From Nephrocerus scutellatus (lineage: Eukaryota; Arthropoda; Insecta; Diptera; Pipunculidae), in assembly GCA_947095585.1 (NCBI GenBank), contig OX352762.1:113738930-113802929 (forward strand): a DNA stretch of 64,000 nt, read 5' to 3'. Numbering within the stretch: the stretch's first letter is position 1; each line of letters opens with the position of its first letter. A program made the translations under genes and the position numbers. Positions 22,986-34,862 of this stretch are shown in pieces. Under the pieces are notes generated by a model. It had not been told where the DNA came from, searched no databases, and saw nothing but the letters and a program-made list of their open reading frames with translations.

Positions 22986-24540
22986 TTATTAACGAATCCT
23001 CTGAAATCTGCATAATCTCAATCAAGAAACGTTCGTCGTCATGCAGAGTTCTCAATAGGCTTCGATTAGTGTGTTATCTAATCTTATAAACTTTTAAATA
23101 TTATCAAATGAAGTTGTCACTATGAAATGCTTAACTGCTATGAACGTTGAGCTTTTAAAAAGCAACAAGATATGTCGACAACAACGTCTTGCTTCCTTCA
23201 TCTATCGGTGAACAACTATGAAACGGGTATTGTAGCGAAACACTGACATATATTTCAAATTTGTATTCACAAATTATATGCATAAATGTAATGAATTATA
23301 ATAGCAACTCTGCGAAACTCGATGCAACTACATCATATACAGTTGGACCCTTTTTAGTTTCTCTGTATCAAAAACCGTGAGAGAAAACTTTTTGCGTTTT
23401 TGTGTCAGTGTGACTGAAGACTGAACCACAGGACAAAAGCAGCTACTCCATTTTCTGGACGGCAGCAGTACCCATAGAGCCAGTCACCGCCGCTACCGCA
23501 TCCAATGGTAATAAATTTATATCAATTCACCAGACGGACGTACACCAAGGAAGTGCAACATATAAAACTCTCGCCGGCAAGTAAAATGGAGCGCAAAAGG
23601 GAACTTTGCACTTCCGCAGTTGCACCAAACGGCAAAAAGCGCAGAAGAAAATTCCAGCAAATTTGATCTTACTGACGAGACCTTTACGTATAATAATTAG
23701 GGAACGCTAAAGCATCTCTGCTGCAACGGAACTGTACATATCGACCAGGCACTATTGTAGCAGAGTGTATTGTAGGATGCAAAAGTTTTTCCGGACCAAC
23801 TCCGACGCAATATCAAAAGCGGACATCGGGTGGGGTTGGCCAGCATGGTACAGTGTAGTGTGGTAGCTGTCACGTTAAGTTATTTTTTGTTTTGTTATTA
23901 TTTTTATTTTATCCATTACTTTTGCCGGGTCACAACCCACAGACAAATCTTTCACATTTGCTTTTGTGTCACTGTCGTCCGAGACGAATTTTTCTCTCAT
24001 TTTCTACGTTTTTTTTAAACATTTTTCTCCAGCTTTATAACTGATGCCAACAGAAGCGGAAAGTAACTTTTCCAGTTTAGTGATCGTGGAACTGGGATTA
24101 TAAATTTTTTGGAAACTACGAGCATAGAATGCTGATATGCTTTTCAGAAGATAATCATTACTCGGCGAACTGTTTGTGAATTTAGGTCAGTGAATATACT
24201 GTTACTAAAATTAGTTAGTAGCGCAGATAATGGAAAACGAATCCCAAGATAAATCGCAAAAAAGTCGTCCAAAAAAGGCACTAAATTAGAATTTAGAATT
24301 GCATACTTTTAGGCTCTTCTAAATTAATTAGATTATTTGAAAAATAACGGACTATAAGTTTAAATCATTAAGTACTGGTCAAAAATTTAGTCAAACCGGT
24401 TCGTCCGGATTGTGTGGGAACATTATTGTACGTGTTGTTTATTTTTAGAAGATAACTCACTACATATGAGTATCGTTAGTAAATAAGGAAATAAGGCCAC
24501 AATTTTCTGATCTGTTCTCGATATTCCTTTCTATAACATT
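22986..24540. other. Unassigned, with one tiny basic frame
   Basis: A 26-codon frame from ATG 23586 reads MERKRELCTSAVAPNGKKRR and ends KFQQI. It is basic and nuclear-signal-like, but too short to support. Nothing else was recognised. Confidence 0.3.
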
Positions 24541-24600
24541 GGAAGTTTCTGGAAACTTTTCAGCGAGTATAAATAGAAGCCTTTGGATGAAGTAGTTCAG
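24541..24600 (+). promoter_or_regulatory. Heat-shock-type promoter (HSE, TATA, initiator)
   Basis: GGAAGTTTCTGGAAACTTTT at 24541-24560 holds three contiguous perfect inverted pentamers (GGAAG, TTTCT, GGAAA) and a partial fourth, the binding pattern of heat-shock factor trimers. TATAAATAG starts at 24568 and TTCAGT lies at 24597-24602, 31 bases from TATA start to initiator A. Spacing of all three parts matches heat-shock genes of flies. About 35 bases after the start site the sequence becomes LINE A (24634). No heat-shock coding sequence remains in the window. Confidence 0.6.
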
Positions 24601-24633
24601 TTCTTATTTGAAATTCAACCAGAAAAGTTTAAA

Positions 24634-26836
24634 AGATGGAGCCACTCGCAACCAGATAGATCACGTGTTGATAGACCGCCGCCACAACCCGAATCTGATT
24701 ACGGTATGAACGTACCGAGGTGCAAACGTCGACTCGGACCACTATTTTGTTGGTATGGTGCTCCGAGCGCGGATTGCATCTTCACGAAAGACTGCATCCG
24801 CGAATCAGATTCGAGTAAATACGGCTGCTCTTCACAACGAAGAGACCAGAAACAACTACGGTCAATTGATAGGACTCGCCCTAAATGCAGGGAAAGTAAG
24901 TCCTAGGGCTGAGATGTCAGGCGTAGAAGAGAAATGGACACGACTTAATAATACTGTCATTAGTACTGCTGACTTCATCTTAGGCAGAAGTGGTAGAGAT
25001 CGGAACGACTGGTTCGATGACGAATGTAAGCTAGCGACTGAACGTCAGAATGTTGTGAACGCGGGCACACGAAGATGAATATAAGAGCTCAGAAGATATG
25101 ACCGGCGAAAGAAAGCAGCCTGGGAGAAGAATCTCGCCCGTTAACTAGAACAGTACAGAAAGCAAGGACCGCACCAGGCGCGGAAGTTCTACCAAAGAGT
25201 CCCGGTGTGACGAAGTATTCACCGCGTTGCATAGCTATACTGCAAACACAGAGAGATCGGTAAGCTGATCGCCGATATTAAAGGCATCTTAGAGCGATGG
25301 GAAGAGCACTTTCAGGATTGCTAAATGTCGAGCTAACAGAGGAATTGGAGGCTCCACCAATGAACGAAGACCATACCACGCTGCCGCCGCCAAGCATAGA
25401 CGAAGTTAGCAGAGCGATACATCGGCTCAAATATAATAAAGCCCCGGGATCAGATGGGATCCCAGCTGGACTGATTAAAATAGAAGGCCCCACATTACAC
25501 CAAGCAATTCAAGAAATAATAGTGCAAGTATGGGAGGAAGAAGCTATGCCAAAAGACTGGCGAAGAGGCATCCTGTGCATAAGAAGGGAGCTTTCAAAAC
25601 ATGCAGCAATTATCGTGGTATAACGTTATTGGGTACCGCGTATAAGATTTTGTTTTCAAGACAGGATAGCCCCATACGCTTAAGTCATCATTGGTCCATA
25701 CCAATGTGGCTTCATCCCAGGCAAATCAACAACTGATCCGATTTACACCTTTAGGCATGTGATGGAAGAATGTCTGGAGTTTCAAAACTCACTATACCAT
25801 CTTTTTATAGACTTTAAAGCCGCCTATGACAGCATAGCCAGAGTAGAGCTTTATAAAGCCATGAGAGAATTCGGCATCCCAAATAAACTGACACGACCAT
25901 GTAGGTTGACCATGACCAATGTTATAAGCCAAGTAAACATATCCGGATCAATATTATTCAACATCTATAACGGACTCCCGAGAATGGGATGGAGTGGCCT
26001 GCGTCCTCTTCAACCTGGCGTTGGAGAAAGTGATCCGAGACTCTGACGTATCAGCGAGAGGAACAATCCAATATAAGTCCATTCAGATACTGGCTTACGC
26101 AGGGAAGCTTTGATCCAGATCGAGGGGGTGGCATAAAACCTGGGGCGGCACGAAATCTTGGGTGGCACATAAATAAGAGCAAAACAAAGTACATGGTGTT
26201 CACGTCTGCGACTAGAGGATACAACATTGGTCCCGCAATTAAAATAGTGGAGCGCAGACTTGAAGTACTCTAACTATCTCAGGTCAACTGTAGCAGCCGA
26301 TAACAGCATGGAACCAGAAATACGCGTACGGGTGCTTAAAGCAAACCAAGCCTACTATGGTCTGCCAAGACTTCTCAAATCCAGGAACTTAACCATAACA
26401 TCGAAGCTGCTGGTATATAAGTCAATGATCATACCAGCTTAGCAAAAAGCATTATGACCTCTTAGGCTCTTAGGCGGTTTAAGAGAAAACTCTTTACGGA
26501 GAATTGTTGGCCCGTATGTCAATGATGAGATCTACAAGCGTTATCGCGATGTCGACTTCGTGAAGAGAATTAAGCTCGGTAGGCTCCGGTGGGTAGGACA
26601 CATAGCTCGCAAAAGCGAAGAGGATCCTGTTCGGAAAGTCCTTTGCGGTAGGAATTATGGAATACGACAATGAAGCCGGCAAAGCCTACGCTGGAAGGAT
26701 GACTTAGACCAAGACGTCCGGAGTTTAGGGATGCAAAACTGGATGTCATCGGCTCAAAATCGGGACCATTGGAGATGGAGATGCGGGAGGCCATGACCAG
26801 ACCACGGTTGTAGAGCCAAATATGATGATGATGATA
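24634..26836 (+). mobile_element. LINE A, 5'-truncated, with 3' ATG-repeat tail
   Basis: The copy begins in the endonuclease C-terminus, then RARIASSRKTASANQIRVNTA (24755 frame), an RT frame at 25297-25623 (PSIDEVSRAIHRLKYNKAPG then SDGIP) and a palm frame at 25759 (FIDFKAAYDSIARVELY). The catalytic box is cut: LAY is followed by AGKL and a stop near 26095, so the two aspartates are gone. The thumb resumes at 26260 (STVAADNSMEPEIRVRVLKA). The 3' end reads TAGAGCCAAATATGATGATG, the family's ATG tail. Inactive. Confidence 0.88.
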
Positions 26837-28076
26837 CCTTTCTAAATAATATGTAAGAACAAGCAAAATATTTAGTCATTTGTTAAGCAAAATGTTTTCA
26901 ACCAATTATTGCCCCTGTCTTCAATTAATTCTATATCTCAAACGAACACTTCCCTACCAATCTTACCCAACAAAAAAGAACTCAAAAATTCTCATAAATT
27001 CGGCAAATACCGGCATGAGTAGTACGAGTAGTTCAGTTGTGATTTTTGCATCCTCCACGATAACATCGATCTACTACTGTGCAGCGCCGACGTTCACTGA
27101 GACTGAGAGCCACAGTTAACTGTCCAATTAATTATAGGTTCTGATTAGGACAGCCAACAACTGTCTTAGTCGATGCAAACGGGGATGCTGGGCATAACAT
27201 ATCACGCGCATACGGAAATTCCTCGTTGCCATTTGTCTATCTATCGAATCCAGTCGAACGAATCCTGGCCGAACAATTAATGGGAAACCTTTTCGCAAAC
27301 GCGCGACAGAGCATACATACATTCGACGCATCGCAATAGCCTATTGTTTACATCACATCTTCTAAAGAATGGGCTACGACGAACGATGAGGACGACAGCA
27401 ACAACAACAACTACACCCTTAACAGCTGCAGATAGTGCTCATACAGCAAAAGGAACAGAAAAAGGATGTGTGCCACCAGCACACAATTCCCATTGAAAGG
27501 CAAAGACACAAAATAAAATTAATTACTGAGATGAAAATTAATGTCCTAACTTTTGTATAAATCTTTCGAGGACAAATCGCGTTAAAAATTCAAATGGAAT
27601 ACAAGCCAGCGAGGGCAATAATTTAGGATGCAATAAAAGCTTCATTCAGTTTGTTTGGTGCAAATTAACAGTGTGTTGTAAACGGTGGACCCCAACGGAG
27701 GACCAACGGAGGACCAAACGAAGACTGCCAGCTTTGGTTCAATTTACCAACCCCCCTTAACAAATGATCCTACGTGCTGTGTATGTGTTTGCGTGTGTGC
27801 AAATGTGAATAATAGTACTACTACTGCCACGCGCGCCAAGAGAACTCGGACTTAGAATGTACAGCATTCGGCGACAAAAAGACTTTGGATGGATGTGTGT
27901 GTGTTTTTTTATGGCTGTGCCAAAGGTTGGGTATCTTCCTAGATACTAGTAGAGCCCTCCAGGTTTACTAGAATGCACGATTTGTTAACCTTAATATTTG
28001 AGTCAGGAACTACGCCTACGTACTAAACCCACCTAACACACTTCAACCACTCTTCCCGTGGGACTGCCGTTAGGTA
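26837..28076. other. Non-coding
   Basis: Contains a small GGACCAACGGAGGACCAA duplication near 27690 and short GTGT runs. No exon, RNA or transposon end was recognised. Confidence 0.35.
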
Positions 28077-29430
28077 TTACATCGCGGGGCTGGCTGATTT
28101 ATATATGGCTTCTGCCTTTTCTGCAGCTGCTGATCGCCTTATTTTTTCGTGCTCTTTTAGCACGTTCGTTACGAATACACACTTCCAGGTCCGGACAATC
28201 TGGACAGAAAGGTGAGCTATCATGTCCAAATCTGTAAAGACATTTACGACATTTACATTAACATGTCCTGACATAAACTGCGTAAGTTGGTAATTGCAGT
28301 TACCGTGAGATCGGCTGGTCCATGTCTCAACATTCGGGATCTGCTTGTAGGTCCATCTACCATTCGAACTTGTGTCCCAACCACCTTGCCATGCGGCCAT
28401 TGAGGTGGCCTTTTCTTCCTCCTTGATCATTTTGAGTAATTGTTGGTCCTGTTGAATTGAGGCTCTTCTATTGTAGATTATTCTATTGTAGACTATAATA
28501 GACCCTGAGCTTTTCATCGGCAAAGATATCTACTGGAGCCATTCCTTAAATTCATTCGAGATCGTTCACAAACTGCTGATCTGTCCACTAAGTCTGTATG
28601 TAGATAATAGGTGCCTTCTTATTTTCTTAGTCGCGAGTGCATCCGTCCAAACTGGGACTGCGTAAAGGAGGACTAAACTTACTACTCTGGACAGAATCGT
28701 TTGATCTGATAGCCTGATTACCAACCAGTATGATTATGTATTCCATCTTTTTCCGGCTGGTAATCAAGACTGATTCCGTTATAGCCGGCCGTTGGTGTCG
28801 GCTATTTCTAGACCGGCGGATAATAGCCAGTCTTTGATTTGGACGACTGGTTCGTTTGTGGCTGACTCTGTTCCATATATTGTATTTGGCACGGTAACAA
28901 CGGCAATGTCGTCAGCTAATCCAAATATTTTTAGTGTTAGTCCATCGTACATAATGATCCATAGAAGGGGGACAGCACCGATCCTTGTGGGACTCCTGTG
29001 GAGACGTTATATTACTTTGTACCCTCATTGGTAGTAGGCTGAGGTCTTCTATTGCTTAAGTAGCTTGATACTTGCGAGGTATCTTCTTATCGAGGACCAA
29101 TTTCTGATAATTTGACAGTGCTCCTTATTCATCTACTATATAAAACCATCTGTCATATATGACCCGCTCTAGTACCTTTCCCAAAGTAGGTATATTCGGC
29201 TATAAGACTATGGTTTCCAAATGGTTTGTTTCCCTTTGGCAGCAGTACTAAATGTTGCAGCTTCCAAGATTCAGAGAAAACTCCTTCATCTAGACACTGT
29301 TGCATGCATGCCATAAACATGTCCGGCCTGTTTTGAATGGCCGTTTTCAATGCTTTATTAGGTATGCCATCGGGTCCAAGAGCCTTCTTATTTCAATAGT
29401 CGCCAGTGACTCCGCCCAAACTGGGGCTGC
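28077..29430 (-). mobile_element. R1-like LINE, RT and C-terminal domain
   Basis: Minus-strand reading opens with KKALGPDGIPNKALKTAI, followed by ACMQQCLDEGVFSESWKLQH and LVLLPKGNKP, the RT blocks usual for R1-clade elements. A catalytic-core remnant reads GLADDIAVVTV. The end holds SNGRWTYKQIPNVETWTSRS and HGNCNYQLTQFMSGH, the WT-x-RLIP ... LTQFLSGHG pattern of R1-like C-termini. Frameshifts and stops separate the parts. At the 5' side (about 29385-29440) the sequence repeats a segment also present at 28615-28670, so the copy is rearranged. Confidence 0.75.
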
Positions 29431-29439
29431 GTATAGGCA

Positions 29440-29580
29440 AGTACAGCACAGTTCAGAACAGGTTCAGAGCAGAAAATGGCAAAACATGGCAGAACAGGTT
29501 AAGAACAGTGCAGAACAGTTTCCGAACTGAGCAGAACGGGTCAGGAAAGGGCAGAACAGGGCAGAACAGGTTCAGAACAT
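29440..29580. repeat. CAGAACAGG-type minisatellite
   Basis: Units such as CAGAACAGGTT, CAGAACAGTTT and CAGAACGGGTC repeat irregularly about every 10-15 bases. It borders the R1-like fragment. Confidence 0.9.
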
Positions 29581-29621
29581 TCACAACTGGAGAGAAAAAC
29601 CCAAAAATATCAAAAAAAAAA

Positions 29622-29695
29622 TCCTGGTCGATAAATAAAAAAAATAATTTGGTTTAGTCGACCAGGAGTTCCACCAATTTTTACAAAAAATTGGT
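29622..29695. repeat. Two perfect hairpins side by side
   Basis: TCCTGGTCGA (29622-29631) pairs with TCGACCAGGA (29658-29667). ACCAATTTTT (29673-29682) pairs with AAAAATTGGT (29686-29695) across a 3-base loop. They sit exactly between the CAGAACA array and the GGTTTT array. Confidence 0.9.
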
Positions 29696-29858
29696 TTTGG
29701 GTTTTCGGTTTTGGCCCAGGGTTTGGGTTTTGGGTAATGGGTTTTGGGATTTGAGTTTTGGGTTTTAGTTTTTGGGGCTTACGTTTTCGGTTTTGGGTTT
29801 TGTGTTTTCGATTTTGGGCTTTAGGTTTTGCGCTTTAGGTTTTGGGTTTTGGCTTAAA
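29693..29858. repeat. GGTTTT-type repeat array
   Basis: A run of GGTTTTGGGTTTT-like units with variants GGGTTTTAG and GGCTTTAG. The G-tracts could form quadruplexes. It resembles telomere-type repeats of other eukaryotes but is irregular. Confidence 0.95.
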
Positions 29859-31535
29859 CATCACATTTGCCCCACAATCAAATTCAATACAATAAGGAAA
29901 CGTCAACGCAATGACACATGTTGACACATCTCCAAATATGCTTCATCAGTTTTGAAAAATAATTTCTTCGGTTTAAGGCGACCACCGATTCATTAATTGA
30001 ACGATTTAATAGAAAAGTTAGTGAACATTTACAAGCTTGCAATGGTTGCGATGTGCAATCCGTTAATAATAAATTGACAAAAGAAAGGTCAGTATTTAAA
30101 ATTCATCTTATTGTTTCTTTTTAAAATAACTTCACGTAATGCTAACATTCTTTAAACCAACTGTTAAGCTCATTTAGTTCCGTTTTCAGTTTAGTTTTTT
30201 CCTCTTGTTGTGCGAGATAGGAGAGTTTAACTCGTAAACGTTTGCTAACCGGAAGTACATTCAACTTTGGTGGACATGCCGATAAGGAACGGGGCACGAT
30301 TTCGCTGCACAATGTTGACTAAAAAACAACACTGATAGCAATCATACTCGAATCGGATGTTGAAGAACAGTTGCATTTATTTTGCCATCGATGAGAATTT
30401 GATGTTTTTGTTCGGCGGGACGGAAACACAAACACAAGCACACACATTCCATCGTTTGTAAGCGCGTAAGTACTTCGATTACATGTACGATGTACGGTAA
30501 TACGCCGAAATGCTTTTACTAATGCAAATAGTGTGAATGGCACTGCATGCGAATATTGATTTATTTCTATAAACAAACCAACATAAATACATATATACAT
30601 ATATATACATATTTACATATATGTAAATGTTAATAGCCGGGAAAATATTTTGCGAAAATTGTACCCCATATATTTGCACTCTGCGCATATAAATCACCGA
30701 AAATGTAATAAATTTATAGGAGGAATTATCACCGTTGGAATATCCCTCGGGATGTTCCATTTCACATCTATTATGTATGCACACGTTAAAGCAGACTTTC
30801 TAGCTGTTTGTCTGTCCATCGGCCTTTTGCATTTTTTATGCACTTGGGCACATCCGAATGGACATCACGAACGTAGGATAAGCTTATCGACCACTCTCAG
30901 TTCAGAAAACTGGATTTCTCAATACTAAATACTTAATAAATATAACTATTAACTTATAGATTTGTATGTCAGTCGCAGTTGATGAAAAGTATTTTTCAAA
31001 TGTCAATTCAGGACTGACAACACAATAAAAAAAAACACGAAAAGGCAGAATAATCTGTTAAAGGAGTTAAACATTGATATTACATACTTTTGGAAATGAC
31101 CTACTCGTTGGTGGTAAATATAGAAATTCCTTCAACTGTTCCCGATACAAGCCGTTGCTGTTGGTTGTTTATAAAAACTTACCAAAATCTGTTTCAAGTT
31201 TTTTGCTTAGGTAATCCATAGACTTAAATACTGGCTATTGAGAAACTGGCTACATTCACGCTAGACTAGAGTATAAGATCATTTATTTTATGTCTAAAAT
31301 AGTCACACATATCAAAATTCTTATTGAAAACTCGGTCACTCGTAGTGTTACGTTAACTTTCACTGCTGCAGCAGCTAATTAACAGCTCATGACACCGTAC
31401 TAATACAGATCCGGCGATCGAAGTGTTTTGAAATTCACGCTGCTGCATCTACCAAACGGCTTATGACAGCGCGCTCATATTTTGATAAATGTTAGTATGT
31501 TATTTTGTTTACAAGTCTACGGGAACATATTAATA
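29859..31535. other. Non-coding
   Basis: AT-rich. Overlapping frames around 30319-30928 on both strands include an AT/TA microsatellite stretch at 30590-30630. No domain was recognised. Confidence 0.35.
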
Positions 31536-32470
31536 TACGAGGGTGGGTCAATAAGTCCCTAAAAAATGAAATAAGGAACACTCTATTCGGCATAGAAACC
31601 TTTTTTTTATAGCATAGTCTCCTTTTAGCTTGATACACTTCATCCAACGTTTCTCCAATTTGTTGATGCCCTCCAAATAATACGATTTCTCGAGCCTCTC
31701 AAAATAAGCTTTTGTTTCAGCGATGCCCTCTTAATTCGACCCAAATCTCTTACCTCCATGCCATTTCTTCTTGTTTGGAAACAAGAAATAGTCGCAGGGG
31801 GCTAAATCTGGGGAATATGCTGGATAAGGGAGGAGTTCGTAGGCTAACTCATGCAATTTTTCCATTGCGACTGCGGACTTGTGCCCCGGTGCGTTGTCCT
31901 GGGGAAAAATAAATTTTCTCTTCGCCAAATACAACCGTCAAATCGGCCTTGAATCGATCCAGCAGCTCTGCGTAATATGTGCCGGTGATCGTTTTACCCT
32001 TTTCAAGGTAATCGATGTGAATAACACCGCGCGCATCCCAAAAAACTGCCGCCATGACCTAGTTTGCTGACAAAACCCACCTTGGCCTTCTTCGGCTTCG
32101 ATTCACCAGGAGAAGTCTATTGTTTTGACTCTTCCTTGGTTTCTGGTGTGTTGTGGTGAATCCAGGGTACAAAACGGCGCAAAAACTCAGTCGAATTTTT
32201 CTGGAACATCGCCAAGCACAGCTTTGAAGTTGTCAAACGAATGCGTTTGTTGTCGATTGTTAGCAAATGCGGCACCCATCTTGCGGAAAGCTTTTTCATG
32301 TCCAAATATTTATGTAAAATCGAAATCACTGAGCCATGTGATGATCAAAAATTGTTCAAATAGAACACGAGCTGCATTTGTGGAACCTATGCCAAGAAAA
32401 TGAATTCACTTTTCAAAGAGTAGGTATATTTTATAGAAAATAATGTCATCCAACAAAGGGATTTCTTCAG
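31536..32470 (-). mobile_element. Mariner, 5'-truncated, with 3' terminal repeat
   Basis: Minus-strand frames give LDMKKLSARWVPHLLT, MAAVFWDARGVIHIDYLEKG (second D region precursor), then FPQDNAPGHKSAVAMEKLHE with the second catalytic aspartate and AYSPDLAPCDYFLFPNKKKW with the third; the spacing suits a D,D34D mariner. The C-terminus (AETKAYFERLEKSYYLEGIN) runs to the end. The terminal repeat CGAGGGTGGGTCAATAAGTC at 31538 is preceded by TA, the usual target. The N-terminus and other terminal repeat are not found by 32470. Frameshifts make it a pseudogene. Confidence 0.85.
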
Positions 32471-33557
32471 CAGCTCCAATGTAATGAATCAAATTATTCA
32501 ACGCTGCGTCATCATCGTCGTCAGTGTTGTTGCTACTGTCACAATGACTAATTATTTTGCTGTCTTGTTATTATTACGAAAGCCATAATTCTTCATCTTC
32601 TGACAAAACCCCCACGAAGCAATGTTAATCAAAGGACATCAACATCAACAACAACAAAGTGCACATGATTGCGTGAAACAAATTAAAATTAATGACATCA
32701 AAGTTATGCTGTCCGGCCCGGACAGACTAACTAAATTAGACGTTAACCCACACATCAGTAATAATTGCTGCTGCTGTGCTAATGTGAAATGTTGTGTAGG
32801 TACTCCTTTGGTCAGAGGAAATATGTTCGCATAAGGTATACAGAAATAACTAAGACGAATTTGTTCCATTTAGCTGTACGTCTCTACACGATAACACGAT
32901 AACACGACAACTCGAACAACGTGTACATTACTCTATTCCATATAGTAAAGTGTAACGCAATAAATGTACATATTCGCATTTTAAATATTCAAGGAAGTGT
33001 CGTCTCAGAGATATCTAAACAACAAACGATGAATAATAAATAAAACGTAACTATCACATATTGCACATGCTACAACAACAAATTCCTAACTAAACTTATC
33101 TTAATGACTTTCTGTGCAATTAGCATTTGAGTCATCAATGTCAGGACCATTATACAGTTAACAGATAATAGCATGAACAGACACGTAGATAGAGTTTACG
33201 AATTTCACTTTTTAAGTGAGGGAATCAACAACGAAGACCAACACTTTGTTGGAGTTCGGGGGGGGCGCATCTATAGGATCGGGTAGAAACAAACGTAACT
33301 GCACTGAGCGCTTTAAGAGAAACATCATCATCATCATCATTTTAATTATATCCTGTGAAAACTTAAATATTTTTTAAATCATTTATTTTATGTAATTTAA
33401 CTTTTTAAACAAGAAAATAAGAAAACAGACAAACAAATACTATAATTGATCTGAGCGGTTTTCATTATAGTCACTAGTTTTTTGGATGTTTTTGTTTAGT
33501 TATTGCTTAAAACTACTTAAAGCTACTTAAAACTAACAAAGCAAAACATGTAATGAA
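32471..33557. other. Non-coding
   Basis: Contains small triplet runs (CAACAACAACAA at 32647, ATC repeat at 33325-33341) and AT-rich spacer. Nothing supports a gene. Confidence 0.35.
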
Positions 33558-33788
33558 TTAGATACGCTATCTGACTCTATTTCTAGATTTTTTTCACTTG
33601 ATCCACATTCTGAAATGGTCATTGCGGGCGATTTCAATATACACAATTCTAGTTGGCTTCACCATTCAGGCTTGGCAACACCTCAAGGAAAGGATGTTGA
33701 ATTATTTGTTGATTTAAGCAATCTTACTCAGCTTGGTAATGAGTCATCTAGAATTCCTACAACTTTCTTCTTCGTGCCACAGTGCTAA
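33558..33788 (+). mobile_element. Jockey-like endonuclease fragment
   Basis: One frame of 76 codons ends at TAA 33786. It reads LSDSISRFFSLDPHSE, then MVIAGDFNIHNSSWLHHSG with the metal-binding D-x-N pair, and LFVDLSNLTQLGNESSRIP (the usual LTQLVNEPTRIP). This is the central endonuclease block of Jockey-type LINEs. It breaks off before the SDH motif. A related block lies at 36061. Confidence 0.8.
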
Positions 33789-33967
33789 TGAAGGGAAGTG
33801 GCGTGTATAAAGAATAATAGATAATGTCTATAATTTTTACTCAAATTAACTTGCAGCATAGCAAATCGGCTACTGTTCTGCTATGCAGTAGTCGTGCGAA
33901 GTTGCAAACATCACCTCAAATAATCCTTTTGCAAGAGCAATGGGTATATCGTGAACGTATCTGTGGC

Positions 33968-34205
33968 TTCATCATCATCATATTTGGCTCTAGAACCGGG
34001 GTCCGGTCCTGGCATCCCGCAAAAAGTCTCTCCACCGGTCCCGCTGCCGTTTTCCATAAATCCAACCGCAAAGGACTTTCCGAGCAGGATCCTCCTCGAT
34101 CATCCAATATAGGTGTCCTGCCCACCGGAGTCTATCGAGCTTAATTCTCTTTATGTAGTCGACATCGCGGTAACGCGTTTTTGCTAAGCACCCCAGTCTC
34201 GGATC
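33968..34205 (-). mobile_element. LINE A 3' end, minus orientation
   Basis: Starts with the reversed ATG tail (CTTCATCATCATCATATTTG). Minus translation gives RLRWAGHLYWMIEEDPARKV and RDRWRDFLRDARTGPRF, the C-terminus of LINE A. It abuts a plus-strand copy at 34206. Confidence 0.88.
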
Positions 34206-34862
34206 CATATGTAACAAAGTACATGGTGGCCACGTCTGCGAGTAGAAGATCCAACATTGGTCCCTCAATTCAAATAGTGGAGCGCGAATTTAAAGTAGTG
34301 CAATCCTTTGACTATCTCGGCATAACTTTAGCAGCCTAAAACAGCATGAAATCAGAAATACGCGCACGGTTGCTTAAAGCCAACAAAGCCTACTATAGTC
34401 TGTCAAGACTCTTCAAATCCAGGAATTTACACATAACATCCAAGCTGCTGGTATATAAGACAATGGTCATACAAGTACTTACATTTGGATCTGAGACTTG
34501 GGTGCTTAGCAAACAGCATTTTGAACTCTTAGCCGCGTTTGAGAGAAAAGTCTTAGGGAGAATTGTTGGCCCCGTATGTGAAGAAGGACGATTCCGGAGA
34601 CTTTATAATGATGAGGTCTACGAGTGTTACCGCGATGTTGATATCCTGAAGAAAATTAAGCTCGATAGGCTCCGGTGGGCATGACACCTAGCTCGCATGA
34701 GCGAAGAGGATCCTGCTCGGAAAGTCCTTTGCGTTAGGATTTATGGACGCTTACAGTTTAGGGAAGCTAAATTGGATGACATCGGCTCGAAATCGGGATC
34801 GGTGGAGAGACTTTTTGCGGGAGGCCAGGACCAGACACCGGTTGTAGAGCCAATTATGATAA
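34206..34862 (+). mobile_element. LINE A 3' part, plus orientation
   Basis: Begins at the NKVHGGHVCE equivalent (ACAAAGTACATGGTGGCCAC) and covers the thumb (EIRARLLKANKAYYSLSRLF), the VLTFGSETWVLSKQHFELLA block and DRLRWA...RMSEEDPARKVLC. It ends near 34862 with a degenerate ATG tail. The 113-codon frame at 34346-34684 is unusually intact compared with other copies. Confidence 0.88.

Noticed and set aside
29693..29858. Telomere or subtelomere
   Set aside because: The units are irregular, the array is short and interstitial, and ordinary dispersed repeats lie on both sides.
30319..30928. Overlapping frames of 92-101 codons on both strands
   Set aside because: They overlap on opposite strands, with AT-microsatellite content and no domain.
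33968..34862. Twin-primed LINE insertion with 5' inversion
   Set aside because: Both arms carry the same 3' end, which twin priming does not produce.
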